Below, piece by piece: positions 8,251 to 18,137 of a stretch of 64,000 nt of DNA (within the stretch, counting starts at the first letter, position 1; each line of letters starts with the position of its first letter). The stretch lies in NCBI RefSeq assembly GCF_013087525.1, contig NZ_JABFCS010000001.1:3596001-3660000 (forward strand), read 5' to 3'. A program made the position numbers and the translations under genes. The stretch is from Ramlibacter montanisoli. GTDB taxonomy: Bacteria > Pseudomonadota > Gammaproteobacteria > Burkholderiales > Burkholderiaceae_C. A model generated the notes under the pieces. That model was not told the origin of the DNA, made no database searches, and saw only the letters and a list, made by a program, of their open reading frames with translations.

Positions 8251-8949
8251 TCAGCCGGCGCGCAGGAAGGCCTCGACGATCGCCGCCGAGTGGCGGCTCG
8301 CCACCTGGTCGATGAAGCTGAGGAAGTCGCCATGCGCCGCGTCGTCGGCGCGGTCCGAGACGGTGCGCACGGCGGCGAAGGGCACGCCGTAGTCGTGGCA
8401 CACCTGCGCGAAGGCCGCACCCTCCATCTCCACCGCCAGCGCATCGGGCAGCGCACGCTGCAGCGCCTGGCTTTCGGTGGCGCTGGAGACGAAGCGGTCG
8501 CCGCTGACGATCAGGCCGCGATGCAGCCGGGTGCCGTGCAGCGCCTGGCGCACGGCGGCCGCCAGCTTTTCGGTCAGCGCCCGGTCGGTGGCGAAGCGGT
8601 CGCTGCCGTACAGCGGCACCTCGTAGCGCGGGAACAGCGGCGAGGCATCCAGGTCGTGCTGCAGGAAGGCATCGGCCACCACCACGTCGCCGCGGTTGAC
8701 GCCGGGGGCGATGCCGCCGGCCACGCCGGTAAAGACGATGCGGTCGACATGGAAGCGCTCGACCAGCGCCGTGGCCGTGGTCGCCGCCGCGACCTTGCCG
8801 ATACGCGACAGCACCGTGACCACTTCCTGGCCATGCAGGTGCCCGACCCAGAACTCGCGCCCGCCGGCCACCTGCTTGCGCTCGTCCGGCATCAGCGCCA
8901 GGACGGCGGACAGTTCTTCGTGCATGGCGGCGACGATGGCGGTGCGCAT
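8251..8949 (-). CDS. mtnN: 5'-methylthioadenosine/S-adenosylhomocysteine nucleosidase
   Basis: A 232-residue MTA/SAH nucleosidase, matching the usual size. It hydrolyses methylthioadenosine and S-adenosylhomocysteine to adenine and the thio-sugar in the cytosol, recycling by-products of methylation and polyamine synthesis. Visible features are the N-terminal catalytic Glu12 in AAMHEEL, the glycine-rich TGVAGGIAPGV, EMEGAA for sugar binding, and the catalytic Asp in SDRAD. It lies downstream of fadD on the same strand, separated by a GC-rich palindromic repeat. Confidence 0.93.
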   Translation of the reverse strand: MRTAIVAAMHEELSAVLALMPDERKQVAGGREFWVGHLHGQEVVTVLSRIGKVAAATTATALVERFHVDRIVFTGVAGGIAPGVNRGDVVVADAFLQHDLDASPLFPRYEVPLYGSDRFATDRALTEKLAAAVRQALHGTRLHRGLIVSGDRFVSSATESQALQRALPDALAVEMEGAAFAQVCHDYGVPFAAVRTVSDRADDAAHGDFLSFIDQVASRHSAAIVEAFLRAG

Positions 8950-8960
8950 GGCTGGATTCT

Positions 8961-9027
8961 GCCCCCCCCCTCCGGGGGAGGGGGGGTGGGGGCGCCCCCA
9001 TCCCGGCCCTCCCCGGAGGGGGAAGGA
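8961..9027. repeat. GC-rich intergenic palindromic element, copy 1
   Basis: Three adjoining inverted repeats: a C-run/G-run hairpin (8961-8987), a central palindrome GGTGGGGGCGCCCCCATCC, and CCCTCCCCGGAGGGGG (9008-9023). The same arrangement recurs at 17026-17123 and in shortened form at 59784-59816. It sits between fadD and mtnN, right after the fadD stop. Confidence 0.75.
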
Positions 9028-9035
9028 GGAACGAC

Positions 9036-10748
9036 CTACTTCTTGTCGCGCAGCTCGCGGCGCAGGATCTTGCCCACCGGCGTCTTCGGCAGATCGGTGC
9101 GGAACTCGATCACGCGCGGCTGCTTGTAGCCGGTGAGGTTGGCGCGGCAGTACTCGCGCACCTGCTCCTCGGTCAGCGCCGGATCGCGCTTGACCATCAC
9201 CAGCTTCACCGCCTCGCCGGTCTTGTCGTCCGGCACGCCGACCACGGCGCACTCGGCGACGCCCGGCATCTGCATCACGACTTCCTCGACCTCGTTCGGA
9301 TAGACGTTGAAGCCGGAGACCAGCACCATGTCCTTCTTGCGGTCCACGATCTTGAAGTAGCCGCGCTCGTCCATCACGCCGATGTCGCCGCTCTTGAAGT
9401 AGCCGTCGGCGGTCATGACCTTGGCGGTCTCGTCGGGGCGCTGCCAGTAGCCGGCCATCACCTGCGGGCCCTTGATCGCGATCTCGCCGGGCTGGCCCAG
9501 CGGCACCTCGTTGCCGTCGTCGTCGATGCACTTCATGTGCGTCGAGGGCAGCGGCACGCCGATGGTGCCGGTGAACGCGGTGCTGGTGACCGGGTTGCAG
9601 CTCGCCGAGGGCGAGGTTTCGGACAGGCCATAGCCCTCGCAGATCGGGCAGGCCGTCTTCTCCAGCCAGAGCTTGGCCACGGCGCCCTGCACCGCCATGC
9701 CGCCGCCCACCGACACCTTCAGGTTGGACCAGTCCACCTTGCCGAAGTCGGGATGGTTGGCCAAGCCGTTGAACAGCGTGTTGACCGCCGGGAAGCTGTG
9801 GAACTTGTGCTTGGACAGCTCCTTGAGCACCGCCGGCAGGTCGCGCGGGTTCGGGATCAGGATCAGCTTTCCGCCGGTGCGCAGGTTGAGCATCATGCCC
9901 ACCGTGAACGCGAAGATGTGGTACAGCGGCAGCGCGCACACCGAGGTCGGCTGCTCGTTCGCCGGCACCTTGCCCATCATCGGCTGGTTCCAGGCTTCCG
10001 ACTGCAGCAGGTTGGCGATCACGTTGCGGTGCAGGAGCACCGCGCCCTTCGAGACGCCGGTGGTGCCGCCGGTGTACTGCAGCACCGCCACGTCGTCGGG
10101 CTTGATCTCCGGCTTGCGCAGCGTGCCGCGCGTGCCGCGGTCGATCGCGTCCTTGAACCTCACGGCGCCGGGAAGCGAATAGGCCGGCACCATCTTCTTG
10201 ACCTTGCGCACCACGTAGTTGACCAGCGCGCCCTTCACTCCACCCAGCATGTCGCCCATGGCGGCCAGCACCACGTGCTTGACCGGCGTGTTGGCGATGC
10301 ACTGCTGCAGCGTGTTGGCGAAGTTCTCGATGATGACGATCGCCTTGGAGCCCGAGTCCTTGAGCTGGTGCTCCAGCTCGCGCGGCGTGTACAGCGGGTT
10401 CACGTTCACCACCACGAAGCCGGCGCGCAGGATGGCCGCCACGGCCACCGGGTACTGCGGCACGTTGGGCATCATGATCGCCACGCGGTCGCCCTTGGCC
10501 AGGCCCAGCCCCTGCAGGTAGGCGGCGAAGGCGCGGCTGAGCGAGTCGGTCTCGCCGAAGGTGAGGTCCTTGCCCATGAAGCTGTAGGCCGTGCGGGCCG
10601 CGAACTTCTGGAAGCTCTCCTCCATCAGCTGCACGAGCGACGCGTACTGCGCCGGTTCGATGTCGGCCGGCACGCCTGGCGGATAGGCCGACAGCCAGGG
10701 GCGGCCGGTGGTGGTGGCGATCGGCGCGGTGGTGGTGGCGGTGTTCAT
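9036..10748 (-). CDS. fadD: Long-chain fatty acid-CoA ligase
   Basis: A 570-residue AMP-forming acyl-CoA synthetase that activates fatty acids for beta-oxidation at the inner membrane. The ATP-binding P-loop YTGGTTGVSKG is at 225-235. The motif GYGLSETSP and the fatty-acid signature with SGFNVYPNEVEE follow, and the C-terminal catalytic lysine region is TPVGKILRRELR. Length and motifs match FadD of Burkholderiales. It is followed on the same strand by mtnN across a repeat element. Substrate chain length cannot be read from sequence. Confidence 0.92.
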   Translation of the reverse strand: MNTATTTAPIATTTGRPWLSAYPPGVPADIEPAQYASLVQLMEESFQKFAARTAYSFMGKDLTFGETDSLSRAFAAYLQGLGLAKGDRVAIMMPNVPQYPVAVAAILRAGFVVVNVNPLYTPRELEHQLKDSGSKAIVIIENFANTLQQCIANTPVKHVVLAAMGDMLGGVKGALVNYVVRKVKKMVPAYSLPGAVRFKDAIDRGTRGTLRKPEIKPDDVAVLQYTGGTTGVSKGAVLLHRNVIANLLQSEAWNQPMMGKVPANEQPTSVCALPLYHIFAFTVGMMLNLRTGGKLILIPNPRDLPAVLKELSKHKFHSFPAVNTLFNGLANHPDFGKVDWSNLKVSVGGGMAVQGAVAKLWLEKTACPICEGYGLSETSPSASCNPVTSTAFTGTIGVPLPSTHMKCIDDDGNEVPLGQPGEIAIKGPQVMAGYWQRPDETAKVMTADGYFKSGDIGVMDERGYFKIVDRKKDMVLVSGFNVYPNEVEEVVMQMPGVAECAVVGVPDDKTGEAVKLVMVKRDPALTEEQVREYCRANLTGYKQPRVIEFRTDLPKTPVGKILRRELRDKK

Positions 10749-10788
10749 GCTTGTCTCCTGTGTTCAGTCCAATGCCGGCTGCCGGCCG

Positions 10789-12201
10789 TCAGGCTTTCAG
10801 GGCGGCCAGTACCTCGTCGAGCATCTTCTTGGCGTCGCCGAACAGCATGCGGTTGTTGTCCTTGTAGAACAGCGGATTGTCGACGCCTGCGTAGCCGGAG
10901 GCCATGCTGCGCTTCATGACGATAGCCGTGCGGGCCTTCCAGACTTCCAGCACCGGCATGCCGGCGATCGGGCTCGCCGGATCGTCCTGTGCCGCCGGGT
11001 TCACGATGTCGTTGGCGCCGATGACCATGGCGACGTCGGTCGCCGGGAAGTCGGCGTTGATCTCGTCCATTTCCATCACGATGTCGTACGGCACCTTGGC
11101 CTCGGCCAGCAGCACGTTCATGTGGCCGGGCATGCGGCCGGCCACCGGGTGGATGCCGAAGCGCACGTTCACGCCCTTCTCGCGCAGGTGCCGGGTGATC
11201 TCGAACACCGTGTGCTGCGCCTGCGCCACCGCCATGCCATAGCCCGGCACGATGATGACGCTCTTGGATTCGCGCAGCAGCTCCGCCGTCTCGACGGCAC
11301 TGATCGGCGACACCTCGCCGGCCGGCTGCGCACCGGCGGCCGCGGCCGGCGCGCCGCCGCCCGTGCCGAAGCCGCCCGCGATCACGCTGAGGAAGTTGCG
11401 GTTCATCGCGCGGCACATGATGTACGACAGGATGGCGCCCGAGGAGCCGACCAGCGCGCCCACCACGATCAGCAGGTCGTTGCTCAGCATGAAGCCGGTG
11501 GCCGCGGCGGCCCAGCCCGAATAGCTGTTCAGCATCGACACCACCACCGGCATGTCGGCGCCGCCGATGGCCATGACCATGTGCACGCCGAACAGCAGCG
11601 CGATCACCGTCATCACGATCAGCGCGGTCATGCCCGCCGGGATGCTCTGGGCCTGCACGAATTCGCGGCCGAACCAGACCACCAGCAGCAGGCCGATCAG
11701 GTTGATCCAGTGGCGTCCCGGCAGCAGCAGGGGCTTGCCGCCGATGCGCGCGGAGAGCTTGCCGAAGGCGATGATCGAGCCGGAGAAGGTGACGGCGCCG
11801 ATCAGGATGCCGATGTAGATCTCCATCTCGTGGATCGACTTCTCCGCGGGCGTCGCGAACACCGTCGACGTGTCGACGTAGCTGGCGTAGCCGACCAGGC
11901 AGGCGGCCAGGCCCACCAGGCTGTGCATCAGCGCGACCAGCTCCGGCATCTGGGTCATCTGGACCTTCTTGGCCGCCAGCAGGCCGACGGCGCCGCCGGC
12001 GACGAGCGCGCCGACGATCCAGGCGTAGCCGGCGGGCGTGACGCGCGGGCTCAGGACGGTCGCCAGCACGGCGACGGCCATGCCGATGATGCCGAACAGG
12101 TTGCCGCGGCGCGCCGTCTCGGGGTTCGAGAGCCCGCCCAGGCTGAGGATGAAGAGGATGGTGGCGCCGATGTAGGAAGCGGTGGCGAGGCTTGCGGTCA
12201 T
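10789..12201 (-). CDS. pntB: NAD(P) transhydrogenase subunit beta
   Basis: A 470-residue beta subunit of the proton-translocating transhydrogenase. It carries about eight or nine N-terminal membrane helices and a C-terminal NADP(H)-binding domain with [10 protein letters not shown] and [11 protein letters not shown]. With PntA it uses the proton gradient to make NADPH from NADH. It lies 16 bases downstream of pntA and is surely co-transcribed. ATG start, no anomaly. Confidence 0.96.
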   Translation of the reverse strand: MTASLATASYIGATILFILSLGGLSNPETARRGNLFGIIGMAVAVLATVLSPRVTPAGYAWIVGALVAGGAVGLLAAKKVQMTQMPELVALMHSLVGLAACLVGYASYVDTSTVFATPAEKSIHEMEIYIGILIGAVTFSGSIIAFGKLSARIGGKPLLLPGRHWINLIGLLLVVWFGREFVQAQSIPAGMTALIVMTVIALLFGVHMVMAIGGADMPVVVSMLNSYSGWAAAATGFMLSNDLLIVVGALVGSSGAILSYIMCRAMNRNFLSVIAGGFGTGGGAPAAAAGAQPAGEVSPISAVETAELLRESKSVIIVPGYGMAVAQAQHTVFEITRHLREKGVNVRFGIHPVAGRMPGHMNVLLAEAKVPYDIVMEMDEINADFPATDVAMVIGANDIVNPAAQDDPASPIAGMPVLEVWKARTAIVMKRSMASGYAGVDNPLFYKDNNRMLFGDAKKMLDEVLAALKA

Positions 12202-12217
12202 GTCCGTGTCCTTCTTC

Positions 12218-13879
12218 TTATTTGCGGAACATCGCCAGCATGCGCCGCGTCACCGCGAAGCCGCCGAACATGTTGACGGCCGTGAGCGCGAGCGCGAGCA
12301 CCGCCAGCCCCAGGATCAGCAGGTTGGGCCGATCGGCGCCGCCGGCGCCGGTGAGCGGCGGCGCGATCTGGACCAGCGCGCCGATCGCGATGATCGAGGA
12401 GATCGCGTTGGTCACGCTCATGAGCGGCGTGTGCAGCGACGGCGTCACGTTCCAGATCACCATGTAGCCGACGAAGCAGGCCAGCACGAACACGGTGAAG
12501 TGCGACAGGAAGCTGGCGGGCGCGTACATGCCCACCAGCAGGAACAGCAGCGCGCCGACGCCGAACACGATCGCCAGCGATTTCGCGGACATCGGCTCAC
12601 TGCTGCCGTGGCCGTGGCCCTTGGGCGCGGCGACGGCCGCGGCGGACGGCTTGGCCGGCGCCGCCGCCGGCAGCTTGGGCGGGGGCGGCGGCCAGGTGAT
12701 GTTGCCCTCCTTGACCACCGTCAGGCCGCGCAGCGCGTCGTCGTCCATGTTGACGTCGATCACGCCGTCCTTGGTCTTGCACAGCTCCTCGGCCAGGCGG
12801 AACAGGTTGGTCGCGTAGAGGGTGCTCGACTGCTTGGCCAGCCGGCTGGCCAGGTCGGTGTAGCCGATGATGGTGACGCCGTGCTTCACGACGGCCTGGT
12901 TCGGCTCGGTCAGCTCGCAGTTGCCGCCCTGCTCCGCCGCCATGTCGACGATGACGCTGCCGGGCTTCATGGTGCGCACCATGTCGGCGGTGATCAGCTT
13001 GGGCGCCGGCTTGCCGGGAATCAGCGCGGTGGTGATGATGATGTCCACCTCGCGCGCCTGCTTCGCGTACATCTCGCGCTGCGCCTGCTGGAAGCCCTCG
13101 CTCATCACCTTCGCATAGCCGCCGCCGCCCGAGCCTTCTTCCTCGTAGTCGACCTTGACGAACTCGCCCCCGAGCGACACGACCTGGTCGGCGACCTCGG
13201 CGCGCGTGTCGTTGGCGCGCACGATGGCGCCCAGGTTGGCCGCGGTGCCGATCGCGGCCAGCCCGGCCACGCCGGCGCCGGCGATGAAGACCTTGGCCGG
13301 CGGGATCTTGCCGGCGGCGGTGATCTGGCCGTTGAAGAAGCGCCCGAAGGCGTTGGCCGCCTCGATGACGGCGCGGTAGCCGCTGATGCCGGCCATGGAG
13401 GTCAGCGCGTCCATCTTCTGGGCGCGCGAGAGCTGCCGGGGCAGCGAATCGATGGCCAGCACGGTGGCCTTGCGGGCCGCCAGTTGCTGCATCAGTTCCG
13501 GGTTCTGCGCGGGCCAGATGAAGCCGACCAGCGTCGTGCCTTCGCGCAGCAGGCCGACCTCTTGCGGGCTCGGCGCGCGCACCTTGAACACGATGTCCGA
13601 CATCGCCCAGAGTTCGGCGGCGGTCGGCACGACCTGCGCGCCCGCGGCACGGTAGGTGTCGTCGCTGAAGTTCGCCGCGTCGCCGGCGCCGCTTTCCACG
13701 GCCACCCGGAAGCCGAGCTTCACCAGCTTCTCGACCACCTCGGGCACGGTCGCGACGCGCTTCTCCAGGGCCGCGGTCTCCTTCGGGACGCCGATCAGCA
13801 AGGGCCGCCTGGCCGCCTCGGGGGTCACGGCAACACGGGACTCGCCCGCCTGGGTTTCGGCAGGGACGCCAATCTGCAT
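12218..13879 (-). CDS. pntA: NAD(P) transhydrogenase subunit alpha, with duplicated N-terminal motif
   Basis: A 553-residue alpha subunit: NAD(H)-binding domain (Rossmann motif [11 protein letters not shown]), Pro/Ala-rich linker, then four membrane helices ending [11 protein letters not shown]. It is longer than the E. coli protein because the first strand and loop appear twice: residues 3-22 ([20 protein letters not shown]) and 29-48 ([20 protein letters not shown]) share 13 of 20 positions. The second copy aligns with the normal start. No good start codon precedes the second copy, so the extension is probably translated. Confidence 0.93.
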   Translation of the reverse strand: MQIGVPAETQAGESRVAVTPEAARRPLLIGVPKETAALEKRVATVPEVVEKLVKLGFRVAVESGAGDAANFSDDTYRAAGAQVVPTAAELWAMSDIVFKVRAPSPQEVGLLREGTTLVGFIWPAQNPELMQQLAARKATVLAIDSLPRQLSRAQKMDALTSMAGISGYRAVIEAANAFGRFFNGQITAAGKIPPAKVFIAGAGVAGLAAIGTAANLGAIVRANDTRAEVADQVVSLGGEFVKVDYEEEGSGGGGYAKVMSEGFQQAQREMYAKQAREVDIIITTALIPGKPAPKLITADMVRTMKPGSVIVDMAAEQGGNCELTEPNQAVVKHGVTIIGYTDLASRLAKQSSTLYATNLFRLAEELCKTKDGVIDVNMDDDALRGLTVVKEGNITWPPPPPKLPAAAPAKPSAAAVAAPKGHGHGSSEPMSAKSLAIVFGVGALLFLLVGMYAPASFLSHFTVFVLACFVGYMVIWNVTPSLHTPLMSVTNAISSIIAIGALVQIAPPLTGAGGADRPNLLILGLAVLALALTAVNMFGGFAVTRRMLAMFRK

Positions 13880-14025
13880 GAACGCTGCTCCTCGTACGGA
13901 GTTGTTGATCTTCGAGCGTGCCCCTCCGCGGACACGTGGCTGAATGCAAGCTTACATGAAACCCTGCTGAGCTCCACCGTTCGCGCCAGGGGGCACACTC
14001 TCATGCGCACCCTCCGGAGACCTGC

Positions 14026-15136
14026 CTGATCCGCCTCGTCGCCCTCACGGCCGCCTTGCACCTGTACATCGGCATGCGCCTGGCCGGGGACCTGCCGTGG
14101 TCGGCGGGCGTGGCGCTCGCCGCGATGCTGGTGGCGTCCGCGCTGCTCACCCCCGCCTCCCTGTTCGCGCGCCGCCTGCTGCGCCCGCCGGCCTCCGACC
14201 GCCTGACCTGGGCCGGCATGCTGTTCATGGGCCTGTTCTCGTCGCTCCTGGTGCTGACCCTGATGCGCGACCTCGTGCTGCTGGCCGCGCGGCTCGGCGC
14301 CCCCTGCCGGCGGGATTCGCCGCCGCCAGCGCAGCGGCGGTGCCACTGCTGGCGCTGGCCTTCAGCGCCATCGGCTATGCCAATGCGCGGCGCACCGCCC
14401 AGGTCGTGCGCGTGCGCATCGCGCTGCCGGGCCTGGATCGGGCGCTGGAAGGCTTCCGCATCGTGCAGATCACCGACATCCATGTCGGCCCCACGATCAA
14501 GCAACACTACCTGCAGGCGATCGTCGACCGCGTGAACGCGCTGCAGCCCGACGTGGTCGCGATCACGGGGACCTCGTGGACGGCTCGGTGGCCGAGCTGC
14601 GCGAGCACGTCGCGCCGCTGGCCGCGCTGCGTGCCCGCCACGGCGTGTACTTCGTGACCGGCAACCACGAGTACTACTCCGGCGTGCATGGCTGGGTGCA
14701 GGAGCTGCAGCGGCTCGGGATCCGCGTGCTGCACAACGAGCACGTGGTGCTGCAGCATGGCGGCGCGCCGCTGGTGCTGGCGGGCGTGCCCGATTACAGC
14801 GGCCATCACTTCGACGCCGCGCACGGCAGCGACCCGGCGGCGGCCCTGCGCGGCGCACCGGCGCATGCGCCGCGCGTGCTGCTCGCGCACCAGCCGCGCA
14901 GCGCCACGGCGGCGGCGCAGGCCGGCTTCGACCTGCAGATCTCCGGCCACACGCACGGCGGCCAGTTCCTGCCCTGGACCTTCTTCGTGCCGCTCCAGCA
15001 GCCCTTTACGGCCGGGCTGCACCAGCTCGGCCGTTTGCAGGTCTACGTCAGCCGTGGGACGGGTTATTGGGGTCCGCCCAAGCGCCTCGGTGCACCATCT
15101 GAAATTTCGGAGCTTCGACTGGCGGCGTCCGTCTGA
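14026..15136 (+). CDS. Membrane-anchored metallophosphoesterase (two frameshifts)
   Basis: About 370 residues after repair. Four hydrophobic segments lead into a calcineurin-like phosphoesterase domain with DIHVGP, GNHEYY and SGHTHGGQF metal-binding motifs, similar to YkuE/YaeI-type enzymes. Two single-base losses interrupt it: in the C-run at 14300-14304 and in GGGG at 14567-14570. The second removes the GDxxD metal ligand motif, and adding one base restores TGDLVDGS. The best start is CTG at 14026, which has GGAG 7 bases upstream; in-frame TTG 14056 and ATG 14074 are alternatives. Substrate unknown. Confidence 0.75.
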
Positions 15137-15201
15137 GTCCTACAGGCCACTGAGGCGTTGTCCGACGCGGCTGAGCTAGACGCGTACCGAACACTGACCG
15201 G

Positions 15202-15923
15202 ATGGCACGTGCAGCTTTCCTCCCTTTCTCCCTCGCCGGTGCCTCGGCATCCAATGTCATTTACCTTGGCGCGGCCCTGTGCCGCCGCAAATTCGAACTT
15301 TTTATCCAGACGGCTTCGTCGACGAGACCTACCTCGTGGCCGAGCGCTCGCACAAGGAGCGCGCGCATCTCGAGTGGGAGGCCGAGCTCGCGCCGGCCGA
15401 CTTCCGCAAGCTGCTGGCGCGCGGCGAGTTCCGCGCGATCTGCGATGCGGCGGTGCGCATCGAGGCGCGCTCCAACCTGCTGTTCTCGTTCGAGCGCATG
15501 GCGTTGCGCGACGCGGTGAAGACGCCCGCGGGCGCCCGGCTGTTCGCCACCGAGCTCTACGCCTTCCTGTACGGCCCGGGCTCGCTGCAGCGCCGCTTCA
15601 GCGACTGGGTGGAGGCGCTCGCCGACCTGCCGCAGCGCCAGAGCAAGGTGCTCACCTGGCCGGTGGCCACGGTGTTCGGCTTCATCGCCCGGCCGGATCG
15701 CCACATGTTCTGCAAGCCGCGCGCCACCCGCAAGGCGGCGCACGACTACGGCTACGCGCTCACCTACAGCCCGGTGCCCTCGTGGCCGCAGTACCAGGAC
15801 CTGCTGACCTTCTCGGCGGTGCTGCGGCGCGACCTGGACCGCAAGCCGGGCTTCAAGGCGCGCGACATGATCGACCTGCAGTCCTTCATGTGGGTGCAGG
15901 GCGCGGCCGAATACCAGCCCTGA
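15202..15923 (+). CDS. Conserved hypothetical protein (one frameshift)
   Basis: About 240 residues after restoring one T in the T-run at 15299-15303, which joins CRRKFELF to YPDGFVDETYLVAER. The product is soluble, mixed alpha/beta and rich in aromatic and basic residues, with motifs EARSNLLFSFERMA and FCKPRATRKAA. I recognise it as a protein seen in other proteobacteria without an assigned domain. The ATG at 15202 has no strong ribosome site, so the true start may lie a few codons downstream. Convergent with the Ldh2-family gene, 9 bases apart. Confidence 0.6.
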
Positions 15924-15932
15924 GCGCGGACG

Positions 15933-17006
15933 TCAGCCCGCGTTGATCGCGGGCACCGGCACGCCCAGCTTCCTCGCCCAGGGCAGCAGGCTTTCCAGGA
16001 TGCCTTCGTGCAGCGCCACGCCGGTTTCGGCCTGGCTGGCGGCCTGGCGGTAGGCGCGCTCGCCCGGCAGCCGCACGGGGCGGCCCGCGGTCGCGGGCTT
16101 CGAGGCCCGGCACTGGCGCGCGACCTCGCCCAGCTGGCGCTCGAAAGCCGCGAGGCCCGCGAAGGCCTGCGGGTCCAGCACCTGCAGGAACACGGTGGCG
16201 CCCCAGCCTTCGCGCGGGTCCGCGCGGCCGTGGCCGGCCAGGCCGCCGGTGAGGGCTTCCACCAGCAGCGACAGTCCGTAGCCCTTGTGGCCCGAGTCCA
16301 GTCCGCCCAGGGGCAGGATGGTGCCTTTCGGTTCGTTGAACAGCACCGCGGGATCGTCGGAGGCTTGCCCATGGCCGTCGATCAGCCAGGGCGCGGGCAG
16401 CCTGCCGCCTTGCTGGTGCAGCCGGTTGGTCATGCCGTTGGTGGTGGTGGAGGTCGAGATGTCCACCGACACCGGCGTGCCGCCGGTGGGGAAGCCGGCC
16501 GAGACCGGGTTGGGCGTGAACACCGGATCCAGGCCGCCGAAGGGCGCGACGCTGGCCGTGTTGGGGTCGGAACAGGCCAGCAGCAGCACGAGTCCCTGCT
16601 CCGCGGCGCGCCGGTGGTAGCTCGCGAGGCTGGCGATGTGGTGGCTGCGGCGGATCACCACGGTGCCGGTGCCCTGCGTGCGCGCCATGGCGGCGGCGCG
16701 GTCGAGCGCGCGCAGCACCAGCCATGGGCCGGGCAGGCGGCGGCCATCCCAGAGCTGCGCGGCGGGCAGCGAGGACAGCAGCTCGGGGTCGCCGTCCACG
16801 GCCATGCTCCGCTTCTCGATCTCTCCCAGGTAGCCCGCCAGCAGCTGCAGGCCGTGCGTGGTGTGGCCCATGAGGTCGCCGTCGACCAGCACCGCCGCCA
16901 CGGCCTGCGCCTTGCCCTGCGGCAGGCCGGCGCGCAGCAGGAGGTCCTGCGCGAATTCGGTGAGGTGCGAAACGGCGATACGGCCGCGGGAAGATTCTGT
17001 GGACAT
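15933..17006 (-). CDS. Malate/L-lactate dehydrogenase family (Ldh2) oxidoreductase
   Basis: A 357-residue NAD(P)-dependent oxidoreductase of the Ldh2/MDH2 family, which includes 2,3-diketogulonate, ureidoglycolate, sulfolactate and piperideine-2-carboxylate reductases. Typical features are DGDLMGHTTHGLQLL near the N terminus, RSHHIASLASYH, and SDPNTASVAPFGG with the cofactor-binding loop DISTSTTTNG. Last gene of the GntR-headed sugar-acid cluster, separated from the Bug gene by a repeat element. It probably interconverts a 2-hydroxy and a 2-oxo acid of that pathway; the exact substrate cannot be read. Confidence 0.83.
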   Translation of the reverse strand: MSTESSRGRIAVSHLTEFAQDLLLRAGLPQGKAQAVAAVLVDGDLMGHTTHGLQLLAGYLGEIEKRSMAVDGDPELLSSLPAAQLWDGRRLPGPWLVLRALDRAAAMARTQGTGTVVIRRSHHIASLASYHRRAAEQGLVLLLACSDPNTASVAPFGGLDPVFTPNPVSAGFPTGGTPVSVDISTSTTTNGMTNRLHQQGGRLPAPWLIDGHGQASDDPAVLFNEPKGTILPLGGLDSGHKGYGLSLLVEALTGGLAGHGRADPREGWGATVFLQVLDPQAFAGLAAFERQLGEVARQCRASKPATAGRPVRLPGERAYRQAASQAETGVALHEGILESLLPWARKLGVPVPAINAG

Positions 17007-17025
17007 GGCTCTCTTGGTTCTTGCT

Positions 17026-17123
17026 CCTTCCCCCTTTGGGGGAAGGCTGGGATGGGGGCGCTCGATGCAAGGGAAGGCGCTGTCGCGAGCGCCCCCACCC
17101 CAGCCCCCTCCCCGGAGGGGAGG
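17026..17123. repeat. GC-rich intergenic palindromic element, copy 2
   Basis: A composite of three inverted repeats: CCTTCCCCC-TTT-GGGGGAAGG (17026-17046), long arms CTGGGATGGGGGCGCTCG (17047-17064) and CGAGCGCCCCCACCCCAG (17085-17102) with one mismatch, and CCCTCCCCGGAGGGGAGGG (17105-17123). Same layout as 8961-9027. Fills most of the gap between the Bug-family and Ldh2-family genes. Confidence 0.8.
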
Positions 17124-17136
17124 GAGAAAGGCAGTG

Positions 17137-18096
17137 TTACTGCTTCAGGCCCAGCTTCTGGATCAGGCCCTTGAAGAACTCATGGTCGCGCGCCATCACC
17201 GCCCCGAAGGCGTCGCCGTCGGCATACGCATAGCCCATGTTCTGCTTCTCCAGCGCCTCGCGCAGGCTGGGTTCCTGCATGGTCTTGGCGGTTGCGGCGC
17301 GCAGCGCGGCCACGATTTCCGGCGGCGTGCCCTTGGGCACGGCCAGGCCGCGCCAGGTGCCGATGGAGATGTCCAGGCCCTTCTCCTTGAGCGTGGGCAC
17401 GTTCTCGAAGCCCTTGATGCGCTGGTCGGACATCACCGCCAGCAGGCGCAGCTTGCCGGCCGCCACGTGCTGGTGGACTTCCGCGGCGCTGACCGTGATG
17501 GCTTCGATGTGGCCGCCCAGCAGGGACAGCGCGGCGGGGTTGGCGCCGGCGAAGGGAATGTGGTTGAACTTGGCGCCGGTCTTGTCTTCGATGGCCGCGG
17601 CCGCCAGGTGCCAGGTGGATCCGTTGCCGCCGTTGCCGATGCGGAAGTCGCCCTTCTTGGCGGCGGCGAGGAACTCCTCGACGGTCTTCCAGGGCGCGTC
17701 GGCGCGCACGGTGATCGCGGCCGGGTCGTAGTTCAGGCGGGCGATCGGCGTGAAGTCCTGGTGGGTGATCTTGGTCAGGCCCATGTTCGGCTGCGTCATC
17801 AGGTCGGTCGCCAGCAGCGCCACCTTGTAGCCCGGCTCCTTGCCGTTCAGCACGTCGGCCCAGCCGATGGCGCCGGCGGCACCCGGCTTGTTCATCACGA
17901 TCAGCGGCTGCGGCAGGTGCTTGACCGCGGCCACCGCGAAGGCGCGCCCGAGCACGTCGGTGCCGCCGCCCGCCGGATAGGGGACGACCAGTTCGACCGG
18001 CTTGGTCGGGAAGGCCGGGGCCTGCGCGAGTGCGGACAGGGGAAGCGCGGCGGCGCAAAGCAGGCCGAGAAGCTGGCGGCGGGTGGCATGGGTCAT
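17137..18096 (-). CDS. Bug/TctC-family periplasmic substrate-binding protein
   Basis: A 319-residue tripartite tricarboxylate transporter receptor. It has a signal peptide (LLGLLCAAALPLSALAQA), then FPTKPVELVVPYPAGGGTDVLGR, the hallmark of the very abundant Bug proteins of Burkholderiales, and NKPGAAGAIG. It binds a small carboxylate in the periplasm for a TctAB-type carrier. No TctA or TctB gene is in the window, so it must use a remote carrier or act as a sensor, as is common for this family. Its place among sugar-acid enzymes suggests an aldonate or aldarate ligand. Confidence 0.9.
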   Translation of the reverse strand: MTHATRRQLLGLLCAAALPLSALAQAPAFPTKPVELVVPYPAGGGTDVLGRAFAVAAVKHLPQPLIVMNKPGAAGAIGWADVLNGKEPGYKVALLATDLMTQPNMGLTKITHQDFTPIARLNYDPAAITVRADAPWKTVEEFLAAAKKGDFRIGNGGNGSTWHLAAAAIEDKTGAKFNHIPFAGANPAALSLLGGHIEAITVSAAEVHQHVAAGKLRLLAVMSDQRIKGFENVPTLKEKGLDISIGTWRGLAVPKGTPPEIVAALRAATAKTMQEPSLREALEKQNMGYAYADGDAFGAVMARDHEFFKGLIQKLGLKQ

Positions 18097-18137
18097 GGGT
18101 GTGTCTCCAGGGGAACGGGTGGGGTGAAGGGGTGTCG

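Noticed and set aside
14026..15136. Metallophosphoesterase and other shifted genes as true pseudogenes.
   Set aside because: Protein similarity resumes at once after each shift, no secondary stops occur, and the shifts sit in homopolymers throughout the window, including essential-type genes.
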